Below are positions 25,275 through 34,196 of a DNA stretch of 63,530 nucleotides, in pieces. A model generated the notes under the pieces. It was not told the DNA's origin, searched no databases, and worked only from the letters and a program-made list of their open reading frames with translations. The first letter of the stretch is position 1. Each line of letters starts with the position of its first letter. The DNA is from Sphingobium scionense. GTDB lineage: Bacteria > Pseudomonadota > Alphaproteobacteria > Sphingomonadales > Sphingomonadaceae. Made by a program: the position numbers and the translations under genes. The DNA lies in contig NZ_JACIEU010000026.1 in the NCBI RefSeq assembly GCF_014197035.1, forward strand, positions 1 through 63,530. Reading direction: 5' to 3'.

Positions 25275-26953
25275 ACACGGCGTTTTCAGTCGCTCTGCGT
25301 AGAGGCGCCTGCGAGCATCCGAACTCGAAAAATGAGCAAGTAGTTGACACTTGGGAGATTTCCGCGAGCGAAGATCTATCTGTTCAATGGCTTCGCCAAG
25401 ATCAATGTCTGGTGATAGGCGACTGCTTCCCGTCACTAAGCGAGCGAGGTGACGTTAGTGAAGATCCGATCCAGACTGTACGCTCAATGGCGGAAACATA
25501 TTGGGGTCGCTTCATTTTTATAGCGTGGAACCATTTGACAGGTGCAGTTACCATCTATCGTGATCCGTCCGGCATGGTCCCCTGTTATTATAGCTTCAAC
25601 AGCGAAACCGTGGCCATCGGCACCGATGTTCGCTCACTTGATGCCATCGGGCTCAGACAGCACCGCATTGATTGGGACGAGATCGCAAATTCGCTCATAA
25701 TGCCAAATTTGAGACGCCATCAAACATGCCTGAAAGGCATCTTCGAGGTTGCTCCCGGTGAGATGGTCGTCATAGATGGTGACCGCTCTTGCCGTGACCA
25801 GATATGGAATCCGGGCAATTTTATTGGGCGAAACCGACTATGTACTTTCGAGGAGGCCGCCGAACTGCTCGAAGCCACCATGATCCAAACACTGAAGACG
25901 TGGTGCGATCGATACGCCCACCCGCTGGTGTCCGTATCAGGCGGTTTCGACTCTTCGGCCGTAGCTGTCCTCGCAAACAAATTCGGATCGACGGAACTCC
26001 TGCACCTTTACACGAGATCACCTCTGGGCGATGAAAGGCGGTATGCCGCGATGCTTGCTGAGCATCTGGGCTGCGAGATGAGTATCTCTTTATGCCAGTC
26101 AGACGCTGTCACGGTCCAAAAGAATCTGTCTTCCGGGCGCCCGCGGCCATCTGCACGGGCATTCACACAGGTCTTTGATGAGATCTCCGCCGGCTATGCG
26201 ACCAGGGTCGGAGCCAGCGCTCATTTCAGCGGAGGCGGTGGAGACAATGTCTTTGGAAAATTGCACTCTGCCTATCCGTTGGCGGATCGATATCGAAGGA
26301 ACGGATTTGGAAGAGACCTGATTTCGACCGCCCTTGATGTTTGTCACACCACTGGAGCCTCAATGCCAGCAGTATTGGGCCAGGCGCTACGTGGACTGAA
26401 ACCTACTTCAATTCCCGAAGCGTGGAGTGTGCGGACCGATTTGCTGACCCCGAAAGTCAAGGCGACTATCAGCCAGGAACCGCATCCTTGGCTAGTTCGC
26501 TGTCGAAATGTCATGCCTGGCGAGTGGCAACTTGTCCGGAATATTGCTCGTGCCACGGCCTTGACCGACCATCTCAACATTGAAGGCGACTTGCCGACAA
26601 TCTGTCCGCTTCTATCTCAGCCGATAGTCGAACAATGCTTGTCGTTTCCTACCTGGTATTGGTTGTCAGGGGGAAGAGACAGGGCACTCGCACGGGCCGC
26701 TTTGCGCGCATATCTTCCGGCGTCGATCCTTGACCGAAGAGGAAAAGGTGCATTCACTGGGCTATTGGCTGAGATTCTGCACAACAATTGGGACCGGATT
26801 TACGACGACCTTAAAGAAGGGCTTCTAGCGCAGCATGGCTTACTCGACATTGCCGCAGTCGGCGAGGTTGGGGCACAAAGCGCCGATTCAAGTAGGATAT
26901 TCACTGTTCTGTATATCCACGAAACCGAAATGTGGTGCCGAAACTGGCACTGA
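25271..26953 (+). CDS. lasso cyclase C (asparagine synthetase-like)
   Basis: A 560-residue protein with an N-terminal glutamine-amidotransferase-like part (no catalytic Cys at position 2) and a C-terminal asparagine synthetase domain. The ATP-pyrophosphatase loop SGGFDSS is at residues 223-229. Lasso C proteins adenylate the ring Asp/Glu side chain and let the new N-terminus attack it, closing the ring around the tail. It is translationally coupled to B (4-base overlap). Its stop is only 11 bases from the convergent isopeptidase stop. Confidence 0.95.
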   Translation: MNTAFSVALRRGACEHPNSKNEQVVDTWEISASEDLSVQWLRQDQCLVIGDCFPSLSERGDVSEDPIQTVRSMAETYWGRFIFIAWNHLTGAVTIYRDPSGMVPCYYSFNSETVAIGTDVRSLDAIGLRQHRIDWDEIANSLIMPNLRRHQTCLKGIFEVAPGEMVVIDGDRSCRDQIWNPGNFIGRNRLCTFEEAAELLEATMIQTLKTWCDRYAHPLVSVSGGFDSSAVAVLANKFGSTELLHLYTRSPLGDERRYAAMLAEHLGCEMSISLCQSDAVTVQKNLSSGRPRPSARAFTQVFDEISAGYATRVGASAHFSGGGGDNVFGKLHSAYPLADRYRRNGFGRDLISTALDVCHTTGASMPAVLGQALRGLKPTSIPEAWSVRTDLLTPKVKATISQEPHPWLVRCRNVMPGEWQLVRNIARATALTDHLNIEGDLPTICPLLSQPIVEQCLSFPTWYWLSGGRDRALARAALRAYLPASILDRRGKGAFTGLLAEILHNNWDRIYDDLKEGLLAQHGLLDIAAVGEVGAQSADSSRIFTVLYIHETEMWCRNWH

Positions 26954-26964
26954 TTGCAGATCGC

Positions 26965-28995
26965 TCACCATTCTGGAAGGCCAATTTTCCGAGTGAGCCA
27001 TTCTATATTCCTTTGATAAATGGTCAATCGATGCGCGGGCCATATCTTGATGTGCCCTTCGTCAGGATAAACGTACATCTCGATTGGCCAACCCTGGTGA
27101 CGCAATTCGCGATATGTACCTAAGGCCATCCTGTACTCCGCAGATGACGCTTGAATGAGGAGGGGGACCGCTTTCGCACGAGGCGCATCAGACAACGAAT
27201 CGAGTTCCCAGAATTCCCGATCTCCGCGCCGAGTGGAGGGATAGCCGCCCTTGATGTAGTGATCATCGAGAGCCACGCCTGCGATTTCAAATCCGAATGG
27301 CCCTTCGCAACATGTGCTTAGAATGGCTGCGGAAAACAGCGGAGAATTTGCCAGCGCGAACGTGGCGGTAACCGCGCCGTCGCTCAATCCCGTGATCGCG
27401 ACGCGTTCGGGATCAACTATGCCGGCATCAACCAGCCTGTGGATGATTGTTTCGATGGAAGAAAGGTTACTCCTGCGATCGGCGAACCCCTTGTTGTTAT
27501 ACTGGTCAAACTCCGTCCCGGTACGCGGTGCGCCGCTCAGCGCGAACCACGGGGGCCGATTGAAGCTCAATACGGCGAAACCGCGTGCAGCAAGTGCTTG
27601 AATAGGATATTCGTCCCCGGTTCCTCCGCGCAGGAAGCCCCTAGATTCATATTGCACGATTACAAGCGGAAGCCGGTGATCATGTCGATAACCCGGCGGC
27701 AGTACGAGATCTCCGAAGGTGCTGATCCCAAAGGCGTTCGACCATTCCAGACGCTGAATAATTCCTAAAAGGCGTCTAGAGAATTCCGGATTGGGATCGA
27801 ATATTCGGTGGCGCGTCCCATCGCCAATTGAGATTGCGATGACGGACCGAGGTTTGGTGGCCGTCTCTTCCGCGCAGAACAGATTGTTGCCAGTCAGTTC
27901 GCAGCCGAAAATCGCATCGGCCGTACTGAGCAATGCGCGCGGAGATGTTTCGCCGGGTTTCCACGTATAAAATTCGGTACGACTATCGGCCACGCCCGCG
28001 CGGCGCTCGAAAACCAATGTCCGACCGTTGCCCGACCACCAAACGCCATGGACATTCGTGCATACAGCATTGTCGCAGCCGATCACCCGTCCATTCATGC
28101 GAACATTCAGTGTCGGTTTACTACCATGGGCATTCACCAACGGTGCCGACCACGCAACTTTGTCGTGGTAAGATGCGTAGGCAACAGCCTTTTCGGGCCA
28201 TTCTGTCGTCGAAGCAAGCCGCTGTCCTTCATCGGACGGAAATGGAATCGCTTTGCCATGCGCTGAATCTATGGCGCGCTCCACGAGCGGAACGTCTGCG
28301 GCAATAAGTGGACGGTCGCTGTATAAGGGGCGAAATCGCTCGTCGTACAGATACCCGGTCCGCCCCTCGTTCTTGATCTTCTCCAAGGCTTCGATCCGTC
28401 CGGGGCGACTGGAATAAAGAAGTGCCGAACCATCAGATGACCAGGCAAGAGCCTCAATATCGACCGGGGTTGTCATGAGCCGCCTGATGGAACGGTCCTG
28501 CAGGTCGAACCGCCATAGTTCCGAATGATCGGGGAACGACTTGGTATAGGCCAGCGATTGCCCATCGGGCGACCATCGGAATAGGGGGCTTTTCGGCAGG
28601 CCCTGGGGGACCTCCGCCGCTCCATAAGCCGTGCTATAGGTGGCAACGATCTCGCCACCGGAATCGATTACGAACGGTTTTCGGCGTGCATCCGTGGGAA
28701 CGAGAACGACCGCCGTGCAATAGCTGTTGGCAACAGGATCGGCCTGACGAATTTGAAGTGCCAGTAGTTTGCCATCTGGCGCAAGCTTGAAAGGCTGAGA
28801 GGCGATGGCAACACCAAACCCCCCAAAATCCCTGAGGCGCAGAAGGTCATCCGGTGTAACTGACTGCTTTCTTGCCGCAGGTTCAACGGCGGTGCGTGGT
28901 AATTGACAGGCAGTATCTTGTGATTTGGCACTAACAGGAAACGGGAGCACCAGCAGCGCGCAGCCAACATAGCCCGCCAGACGGAAAAGCTTCAT
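26965..28995 (-). CDS. lasso peptide isopeptidase (S9 prolyl-oligopeptidase-like)
   Basis: A 676-residue exported or periplasmic enzyme with a signal peptide (MKLFRLAGYVGCALLVLPFP, cut near residue 23), an N-terminal beta-propeller-like domain (about 40-420) and a C-terminal alpha/beta hydrolase. The nucleophile Ser538 sits in GLSDG. Glu620 (SSAEYR) and His648 (DEGHIK) complete a Ser-Glu-His triad, the unusual form described for the isopeptidase AtxE2, rather than the Ser-Asp-His of ordinary S9 enzymes. It would open the ring of the imported lasso peptide. The start at 28995 was chosen for the signal peptide; the frame begins with TTG at 29046 inside the receptor gene end. Confidence 0.9.
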   Translation of the reverse strand: MKLFRLAGYVGCALLVLPFPVSAKSQDTACQLPRTAVEPAARKQSVTPDDLLRLRDFGGFGVAIASQPFKLAPDGKLLALQIRQADPVANSYCTAVVLVPTDARRKPFVIDSGGEIVATYSTAYGAAEVPQGLPKSPLFRWSPDGQSLAYTKSFPDHSELWRFDLQDRSIRRLMTTPVDIEALAWSSDGSALLYSSRPGRIEALEKIKNEGRTGYLYDERFRPLYSDRPLIAADVPLVERAIDSAHGKAIPFPSDEGQRLASTTEWPEKAVAYASYHDKVAWSAPLVNAHGSKPTLNVRMNGRVIGCDNAVCTNVHGVWWSGNGRTLVFERRAGVADSRTEFYTWKPGETSPRALLSTADAIFGCELTGNNLFCAEETATKPRSVIAISIGDGTRHRIFDPNPEFSRRLLGIIQRLEWSNAFGISTFGDLVLPPGYRHDHRLPLVIVQYESRGFLRGGTGDEYPIQALAARGFAVLSFNRPPWFALSGAPRTGTEFDQYNNKGFADRRSNLSSIETIIHRLVDAGIVDPERVAITGLSDGAVTATFALANSPLFSAAILSTCCEGPFGFEIAGVALDDHYIKGGYPSTRRGDREFWELDSLSDAPRAKAVPLLIQASSAEYRMALGTYRELRHQGWPIEMYVYPDEGHIKIWPAHRLTIYQRNIEWLTRKIGLPEW

Positions 28996-29039
28996 GTCGA
29001 GAAACTCGCAAAGAGGGGCGGTTCGATGCCGCCCTATTT

Positions 29040-31601
29040 TCACCAATCTTTGGAAACCGTCAGGCTAATGAAGCGTCCGATCGGCGAGAAATTGGTCGAA
29101 TCGTAACTCACATAGTCGAGGCTATTGCTCGTCGGTGCGGCATAAGGTGGACGTCGATTGAGTAGGTTTTGGATATTGAACAGCAGACTTGCCTGGGTGA
29201 GGACGCCGGACTGTTCCGGAAATCTGTATCGGATAGAGGTGTCGAACGTCGTCTGCGACGCGACCTTCGCTATGGTGGTCGAACGGGTATCTTCCAGCCT
29301 GCTGACGTGATTGACATAGAACATCGAGGTGAGGCTTCCATCCGTCCAGCCGATGCTTGCGCGTGCTTTGAAGCGCGGCGGATTGAAGATGATACCAGCC
29401 ATGTCGACATATGCGCTGGTTGATGACAACTTTTGCTTTGACCACAACCAGGCGCCATTGGCGTTAAGTAGGAGAGAAGAGGCATCACCGGTCGAGATTT
29501 TGTAATCGACCGTGAGATCTATGCCGTCAATTTTCTGTCTGGCAGCATTCATGTAACTGTTATTTAGAATGGCGATGACGTTATTAAGTCCGTCTGCGCT
29601 CGCATAATTATAGTATAAGTCGGCATCCGACACCGTTTGATTGATAAGCTCCTCGCTGGGGCTGTACGTGACGTATTGGGCGTACGCGGCATTCGATAGT
29701 GCCTGATAAACCGCCGTTCCAGCTAGAGGTTGGACGACTCGATCCTTATATTTGACGTTGAAATACGTCGCATGGATATCCAGGTTGCTGATAAACTCAG
29801 GATGGAACACCAGCGAGGCAGACCACGAAGTTGCCTTCTCAGGTTTGAGGTCCGGATTACCTCCAGAGGCGATGAGCAAGGTCGAGCCGGTCGGGAAGCG
29901 CTGTCCCCCGAAAGTCGCTGCCGGATACAATTGAGCGTAGGTAGCCGAGCGCAACTCGTTGAGCGAGGGAACCTTGAAAGATTTCCCCCAAGTCCCTTTC
30001 ACGTCGATAGATGGCGAAATTCCGTACAAGAAGCCAAATTTTGGCACGGCAACTGCACCAATTCCTGGATAGCGTTCGTATCTCACGGCAGCGTTCGCCG
30101 ACAGGCGGTAGATAAGGTTGCTCCCTTGACCAGGTTCAACAAAAGGCAATGAAAGTTCGGAAAATCCGTAGTAACTCTCGGCTGATCCCCGGGAGTCGGC
30201 TCTTGTGGCTGAATACCGAACCGACGTAAGATGATTATATCGATATCCGGCCCCGAACACGAGGTCGACGGGGTTTGACAGTAGTCCAAATATTTTTCCG
30301 GAGGTAAACGTCTCTACATTGGCCAGTTTATTGCAATAGCATCCTCTGATGTGGCTGGTCTGGGTGCTATTATAAAGTCCAATCTGGTCAAACTTGGTGT
30401 CGCTCTGTCCGTATGTCCCCATGAGATTAAAGCGCCACTCAGGCGCTATCGCGATATTGACAGACGGGGAAATCGAGTATGACGTCGTTCTCGGGCGATT
30501 TTCGTAGACATAGCCGGAGACGAGGCCCATTGTCTGGAAAGATTTCCTATGGCTATAGGTAGCGTCGATTACGAACTCTGCGGAATCCGAGATAGATTGC
30601 TGGCCTGAAAGCACTGCATTCGTCTGAATTATCTTCGGATATAACGTGTTGTTGACTGGCATGTATTTGGTATAGGCGCGCTGATCGCTATAAATTGCGG
30701 AATTGTAATCGTGACTGACCGCTGCCAAAATGCCGCCGCGTTGCCACTTTTTTCCCGCAACCAGGCTGTACTGTTGCTGAAAATCGCCACCCGAAGTTGC
30801 GCTGCCTAATCGCGCCGACAATGAAGCGCCATCATAATCACGCTTGAGGATTACATTAATGACGCCGCCGACAGCATCGGACCCGTAAATTGCTGAGGCT
30901 CCATCGGGAACAACGTCAATTCGGTTTATGGCAGCCAGCGGGATAGCATCTATATCTACCGCTTGCACAGTAGACCCATAGGAAAGACGATGGCCGTTAA
31001 GCAGTGTGAGTGTCGCATCCCCGCCAAGACCTCGGAGATTCGGCGACGAGCCCGAGGTGGCGTTGATCCCGCCTCGGCTCGTGACCCCTCTTAATACACC
31101 CGGGTTCTGTCCGCTGCCAAAATTTTGAGGAAGGGCGCGCAGCGCCTCTCCAAGATCCGCTTGGCCAGCCAATTGAATGGAATCCGCGCTAAGCCTGATT
31201 GTTGAGGAAGATGTTTCCCCAGATTGGATGCGTGATCCTGTGACAATGATGTCGTCACCGTTTCCCGCAGTTCTCGCGCTGGCTGACGCTTCGACAGCCC
31301 TCACGATCAATGCGCCTTCAACAACTTCGGCAATCAGACCGGTGCCTTTCAGCAATCGCTTGGCAGCTTCCGCGGGTAAGAAGTGACCCTTGAGGGGTTT
31401 TGAAGTTTTACCGCGCAGGGGATCAGCTGGAGCTGAGAACTCTAGGCCGCTTTGCCGTGCGATTGCTCGTAACGCGTCCGTAAGGGACTGAGCCGGTAAG
31501 TTGAAATTCAATACCTTGTCGGCTTGCGCTAGTGCAGGTGTGGCGCCGATTAACGCGCAAGCGCAAACACCGACGAAAAAGCCGTTACGAACCACTCGCA
31601 T
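29040..31601 (-). CDS. TonB-dependent receptor with N-terminal signalling (STN) domain
   Basis: An 853-residue outer-membrane receptor. In order: signal peptide (ending ALAQA near residue 26), STN secretin/TonB short N-terminal domain (about 29-100), a TonB-box-like stretch (DDIIVTGSR), plug domain, and a 22-strand barrel ending in an aromatic residue (SKDW). The STN domain contacts the FecR protein, so binding of ligand can switch on the sigma factor. In lasso clusters of this type the receptor is thought to import the lasso peptide. The ATG at 31601 has GGGGGA five bases upstream. Confidence 0.92.
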   Translation of the reverse strand: MRVVRNGFFVGVCACALIGATPALAQADKVLNFNLPAQSLTDALRAIARQSGLEFSAPADPLRGKTSKPLKGHFLPAEAAKRLLKGTGLIAEVVEGALIVRAVEASASARTAGNGDDIIVTGSRIQSGETSSSTIRLSADSIQLAGQADLGEALRALPQNFGSGQNPGVLRGVTSRGGINATSGSSPNLRGLGGDATLTLLNGHRLSYGSTVQAVDIDAIPLAAINRIDVVPDGASAIYGSDAVGGVINVILKRDYDGASLSARLGSATSGGDFQQQYSLVAGKKWQRGGILAAVSHDYNSAIYSDQRAYTKYMPVNNTLYPKIIQTNAVLSGQQSISDSAEFVIDATYSHRKSFQTMGLVSGYVYENRPRTTSYSISPSVNIAIAPEWRFNLMGTYGQSDTKFDQIGLYNSTQTSHIRGCYCNKLANVETFTSGKIFGLLSNPVDLVFGAGYRYNHLTSVRYSATRADSRGSAESYYGFSELSLPFVEPGQGSNLIYRLSANAAVRYERYPGIGAVAVPKFGFLYGISPSIDVKGTWGKSFKVPSLNELRSATYAQLYPAATFGGQRFPTGSTLLIASGGNPDLKPEKATSWSASLVFHPEFISNLDIHATYFNVKYKDRVVQPLAGTAVYQALSNAAYAQYVTYSPSEELINQTVSDADLYYNYASADGLNNVIAILNNSYMNAARQKIDGIDLTVDYKISTGDASSLLLNANGAWLWSKQKLSSTSAYVDMAGIIFNPPRFKARASIGWTDGSLTSMFYVNHVSRLEDTRSTTIAKVASQTTFDTSIRYRFPEQSGVLTQASLLFNIQNLLNRRPPYAAPTSNSLDYVSYDSTNFSPIGRFISLTVSKDW

Positions 31602-31686
31602 TTCATCCCCCATTGCCTGGATGGCGCGTTGCGTGACGCGCATACAAAGCTTGACGGGAGAAATTCAGCGGCGAGCATTCCGCCGA

Positions 31687-32724
31687 TTATTTTGTCAGTA
31701 CGAGCCTGTTCGAGGCCTGGTTTTCAACGGTAAGGCCGAGCGCGCGGGCAAGATGCTTCGCCACACTTTCGGGATTGCGGATATGCAGTTCTGCACTTAC
31801 CCGCATTGCGGCAATTTCTGGAGAAGCTGCCTCCAACTTGACGTCGGAATAGAGGTTCACCTCAGCGAGGATCACACTAACGGCCTCATCGTCGTAGCTC
31901 TTCACGCCGGTTGTCCATTGCTCGTCGTTGGCCGGCGCCGGTTCGGTGACAGCATTGCCGGATACCGTGGGTGTGCCAGAGTAGCGTATCCGTTCGCCTG
32001 GTTGAAGGTAGCTCTTCGCTGCCGGTGCCGATGGCTTGCGTGTCTCGCACGGTGGAGTGACTGCGACCCGTCCTTCGTACAACACCACATTCATCTGGCA
32101 ATGTGCACGCCGTTCTACACCGAACCGCGTGCCGAGCGCTGTGGTGGTGCCGCCATCAGCGGTGACGGTGAAAGGGCGCGAAGCGTCATGAGCAACGGCG
32201 AAGATGGCGCGGCCGTGATCGAGCGTGACGTCCCGGCGCTCTTCATGCAACCAGACAAGCAAGCGGCTATCGGTATCGAGCGTTACGACCGACCCATCGG
32301 CAAGCGTGATCGTTCTCACCTCGCCTTTCCGGGTGGTAAAGATCTGTGGCGCATCATCGGTTTTCGCGCCTGACGATGCAATTGGGGGCAGAGTGGAGGG
32401 CGAACGCACATTCTGGCCCGGCACGAAATGCGCTCCCAACAGCAGGATGGCGGCCAGCGAAGCTGCGATCGCCAACTTTGCCCAGGGCACGCGTGGGCGG
32501 TTCTCTTGTGGACTTCTGTCGTGGCGCTCGTGAACATTCACGGATGCGGGATCAACGACGTCCGAGATCGCGGCATAGGCAATGTCGAATTCCGCCTTGT
32601 GTTCGGGCGACTGAGCGCACCAATGCATTGCGGCAGAGCGCAGCGCGGGATCCGTGTGAACCTCCATCGCCCAGCGCCGTGCCTGTTGCTTGACAGTGAG
32701 CGAGCCCGGCTCTTCGTCGGTCAT
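31687..32724 (-). CDS. FecR-family anti-sigma factor
   Basis: A 345-residue protein with a cytoplasmic N-terminal sigma-binding part, a membrane segment near residues 83-99 (LAIAASLAAILLLGAHF), the periplasmic FecR domain (RTITLADGSVVTLDTDSRL, about 135-225) and a C-terminal STN-like domain. It passes the signal from the receptor to the sigma factor. The start at 32724 overlaps the sigma-factor stop as ATGA. The receptor gene follows after 85 bases. Confidence 0.92.
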   Translation of the reverse strand: MTDEEPGSLTVKQQARRWAMEVHTDPALRSAAMHWCAQSPEHKAEFDIAYAAISDVVDPASVNVHERHDRSPQENRPRVPWAKLAIAASLAAILLLGAHFVPGQNVRSPSTLPPIASSGAKTDDAPQIFTTRKGEVRTITLADGSVVTLDTDSRLLVWLHEERRDVTLDHGRAIFAVAHDASRPFTVTADGGTTTALGTRFGVERRAHCQMNVVLYEGRVAVTPPCETRKPSAPAAKSYLQPGERIRYSGTPTVSGNAVTEPAPANDEQWTTGVKSYDDEAVSVILAEVNLYSDVKLEAASPEIAAMRVSAELHIRNPESVAKHLARALGLTVENQASNRLVLTK

Positions 32725-33281
32725 CGGCTTTCCATCCTGTCCAGCAGATGGTCCAGCACCTTGAATATCTTCCTCTTCACCGCCCACTCATTCAGTCCCT
32801 TAAGCCGACCGATTTCGCGAAAGCTATATCCTTCCACACGGTTTAGCAGAAATAGTTCGCAGTCGAAGGGGTCCAGTGCTTCCAGCAATTGCTCGCAAAA
32901 GGCGATGTCGTCACGCGCTGTGAGGATGCGGAGCGGGTCGAACGGGGTCGGGAGATCTTCAGCATCGGACAAGGGGCTTTTCAGATTATCGACGCGCGTT
33001 GACGACAGATCGGCCCGGTCGCGCAGCAAGTTCGTGGCGATCCGGCGTAGGTAGGCCTGCGGTGTCGTAAGCATTTTTGCGGTGCCGCTCCGGAGGAAAC
33101 GGAAGAAGGTTTCCTGAGCGAGCTCGTCCGCTTCTGCATGGGGTACCGAGTTGCGGTGGAAATAGCGGACCAGCCACCGGGTCTCCTCGCGGTACAGCCG
33201 GACGATCACATCATCGCCGCGATCTTCGAATTCCTGACCCGCATCGGTAGCGGCGTGGCCTTCACCGGGCATGACGGACAT
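32721..33281 (-). CDS. ECF sigma-70 factor (FecI-like)
   Basis: A 186-residue sigma factor with region 2 (RYFHRNSVPHAEADELAQETFFRFLR, about residues 42-68) and region 4 (LLNRVEGYSFREIGRLKGLNEWAVKRK, about 140-168). The start MSVMPGEG at 33281 gives the usual ECF size; the open frame runs much further upstream without coding character. It probably directs transcription of the receptor and isopeptidase genes and of itself. A promoter should lie in 33282-33500. Confidence 0.9.
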   Translation of the reverse strand: MSVMPGEGHAATDAGQEFEDRGDDVIVRLYREETRWLVRYFHRNSVPHAEADELAQETFFRFLRSGTAKMLTTPQAYLRRIATNLLRDRADLSSTRVDNLKSPLSDAEDLPTPFDPLRILTARDDIAFCEQLLEALDPFDCELFLLNRVEGYSFREIGRLKGLNEWAVKRKIFKVLDHLLDRMESR

Positions 33282-33846
33282 TTCGGTTCGAGAGGCCGCG
33301 CGGATTCCCGGTCGAATAAGGGCACGTCGCCAGCGCGGCGCTCGCGCCGCTGTGTTTTCCCGTCTGTCGTCTTGGCTCCATGCGTCGCACCTATGTCCAC
33401 TCGGGGCGACGGCCGAAGCCGGATGTTGGAAACCTGTCTCGCGGCAGGCGCATGCGCCTTTACCGTAACCGGCTGGACATACGCGCATGCCACCCGGCCC
33501 AAAAATCGACCGAGTCTGCGAGATAAAGAGGTTTCCACGCCCCACTTCCGGATTTCACGGAAGCGAGGCCATTTGCACATGGAAGCCGTTGAGTGGCAAG
33601 AGGGAATTGACACCAGGTGCAATCAACAACGCCCTGCGCAGGGATCGAACGCCCGTCCGGCTGGCAGTTGGCGATCTATCCGTGAACGAGGATCACACGT
33701 TCGCACGTTCATGCGCAGCGGACCTCAGCAAGCGATGTGCGTCGGTATACGGCAGTGCAGAACGGTGGGAATGAATGCCAGGAGAACACACGATAATCAG
33801 TGGAGCTCTCACTGATCCTGCCGTGAATGCGGTGTCGGGAAGCTCG
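33282..33846. other. 565-base non-coding interval
   Basis: No gene supported on either strand. Open frames here (for example plus 33487-33774) have no ribosome site and no coding-like composition. The interval must hold the promoter of the sigma-anti-sigma-receptor-isopeptidase operon and the end of the MarR-like gene. No terminator hairpin or repeat was seen. Confidence 0.55.
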
Positions 33847-34191
33847 TCAGTTTTTCAAAATATCTCCCAGCTCATCCATAATGTGATCCATCCGGCACCG
33901 GGTCCTGTCCGATAGCGAAACAAGGCTTCGCCTCCGGTCGTCTGGATCGGCCTTACGGTCCAACATGCCCGCATCGATCATCTCCACCGTGCGGCGGAAG
34001 GCCGTCGCGGTTGAAAGCCCGGATGTCGCGGCGAGTGCCTTGAACCCCTCCCTCATTCCCTGCTCCCTCGCGCGATAGAGATCGATCACCATGAGCCATT
34101 CGGGCCATTGCCGCCTTTCGAGCCCGAGCTTGAGCTCAGCCAGGCGGTGCTGCTGCTTGAGCGCTTCGCAGATGCGCTGTCGCTGATCCAT
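33847..34191 (-). CDS. MarR-like winged-helix regulator
   Basis: A 114-residue protein with a helical N-terminus and a winged HTH: LAATSGLSTATAFRRTVEMIDAGML as helices 3 and 4, and DRKADPDDRRRSLVSLSD as the wing, the MarR signature. It lies five bases after the phytanoyl-CoA dioxygenase-like gene and is the last of the luxR-luxI-phyH-marR run on the minus strand. It may modulate the quorum-sensing genes or transfer genes; the target is unknown. Confidence 0.8.
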   Translation of the reverse strand: MDQRQRICEALKQQHRLAELKLGLERRQWPEWLMVIDLYRAREQGMREGFKALAATSGLSTATAFRRTVEMIDAGMLDRKADPDDRRRSLVSLSDRTRCRMDHIMDELGDILKN

Positions 34192-34196
34192 GGCGC

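Noticed and set aside
33636..33665. tRNA-like 3' segment (GCGCAGGGATCGAACGCCCG)
   Set aside because: Resembles the T-arm region of a tRNA on the reverse strand, but no anticodon, D or acceptor stem could be folded around it.
33138..33815. Plus-strand ORF of 225 codons over the sigma-factor start and the interval behind it
   Set aside because: Antisense to the sigma gene in its first part, no ribosome site and no domain; the interval is better seen as non-coding.
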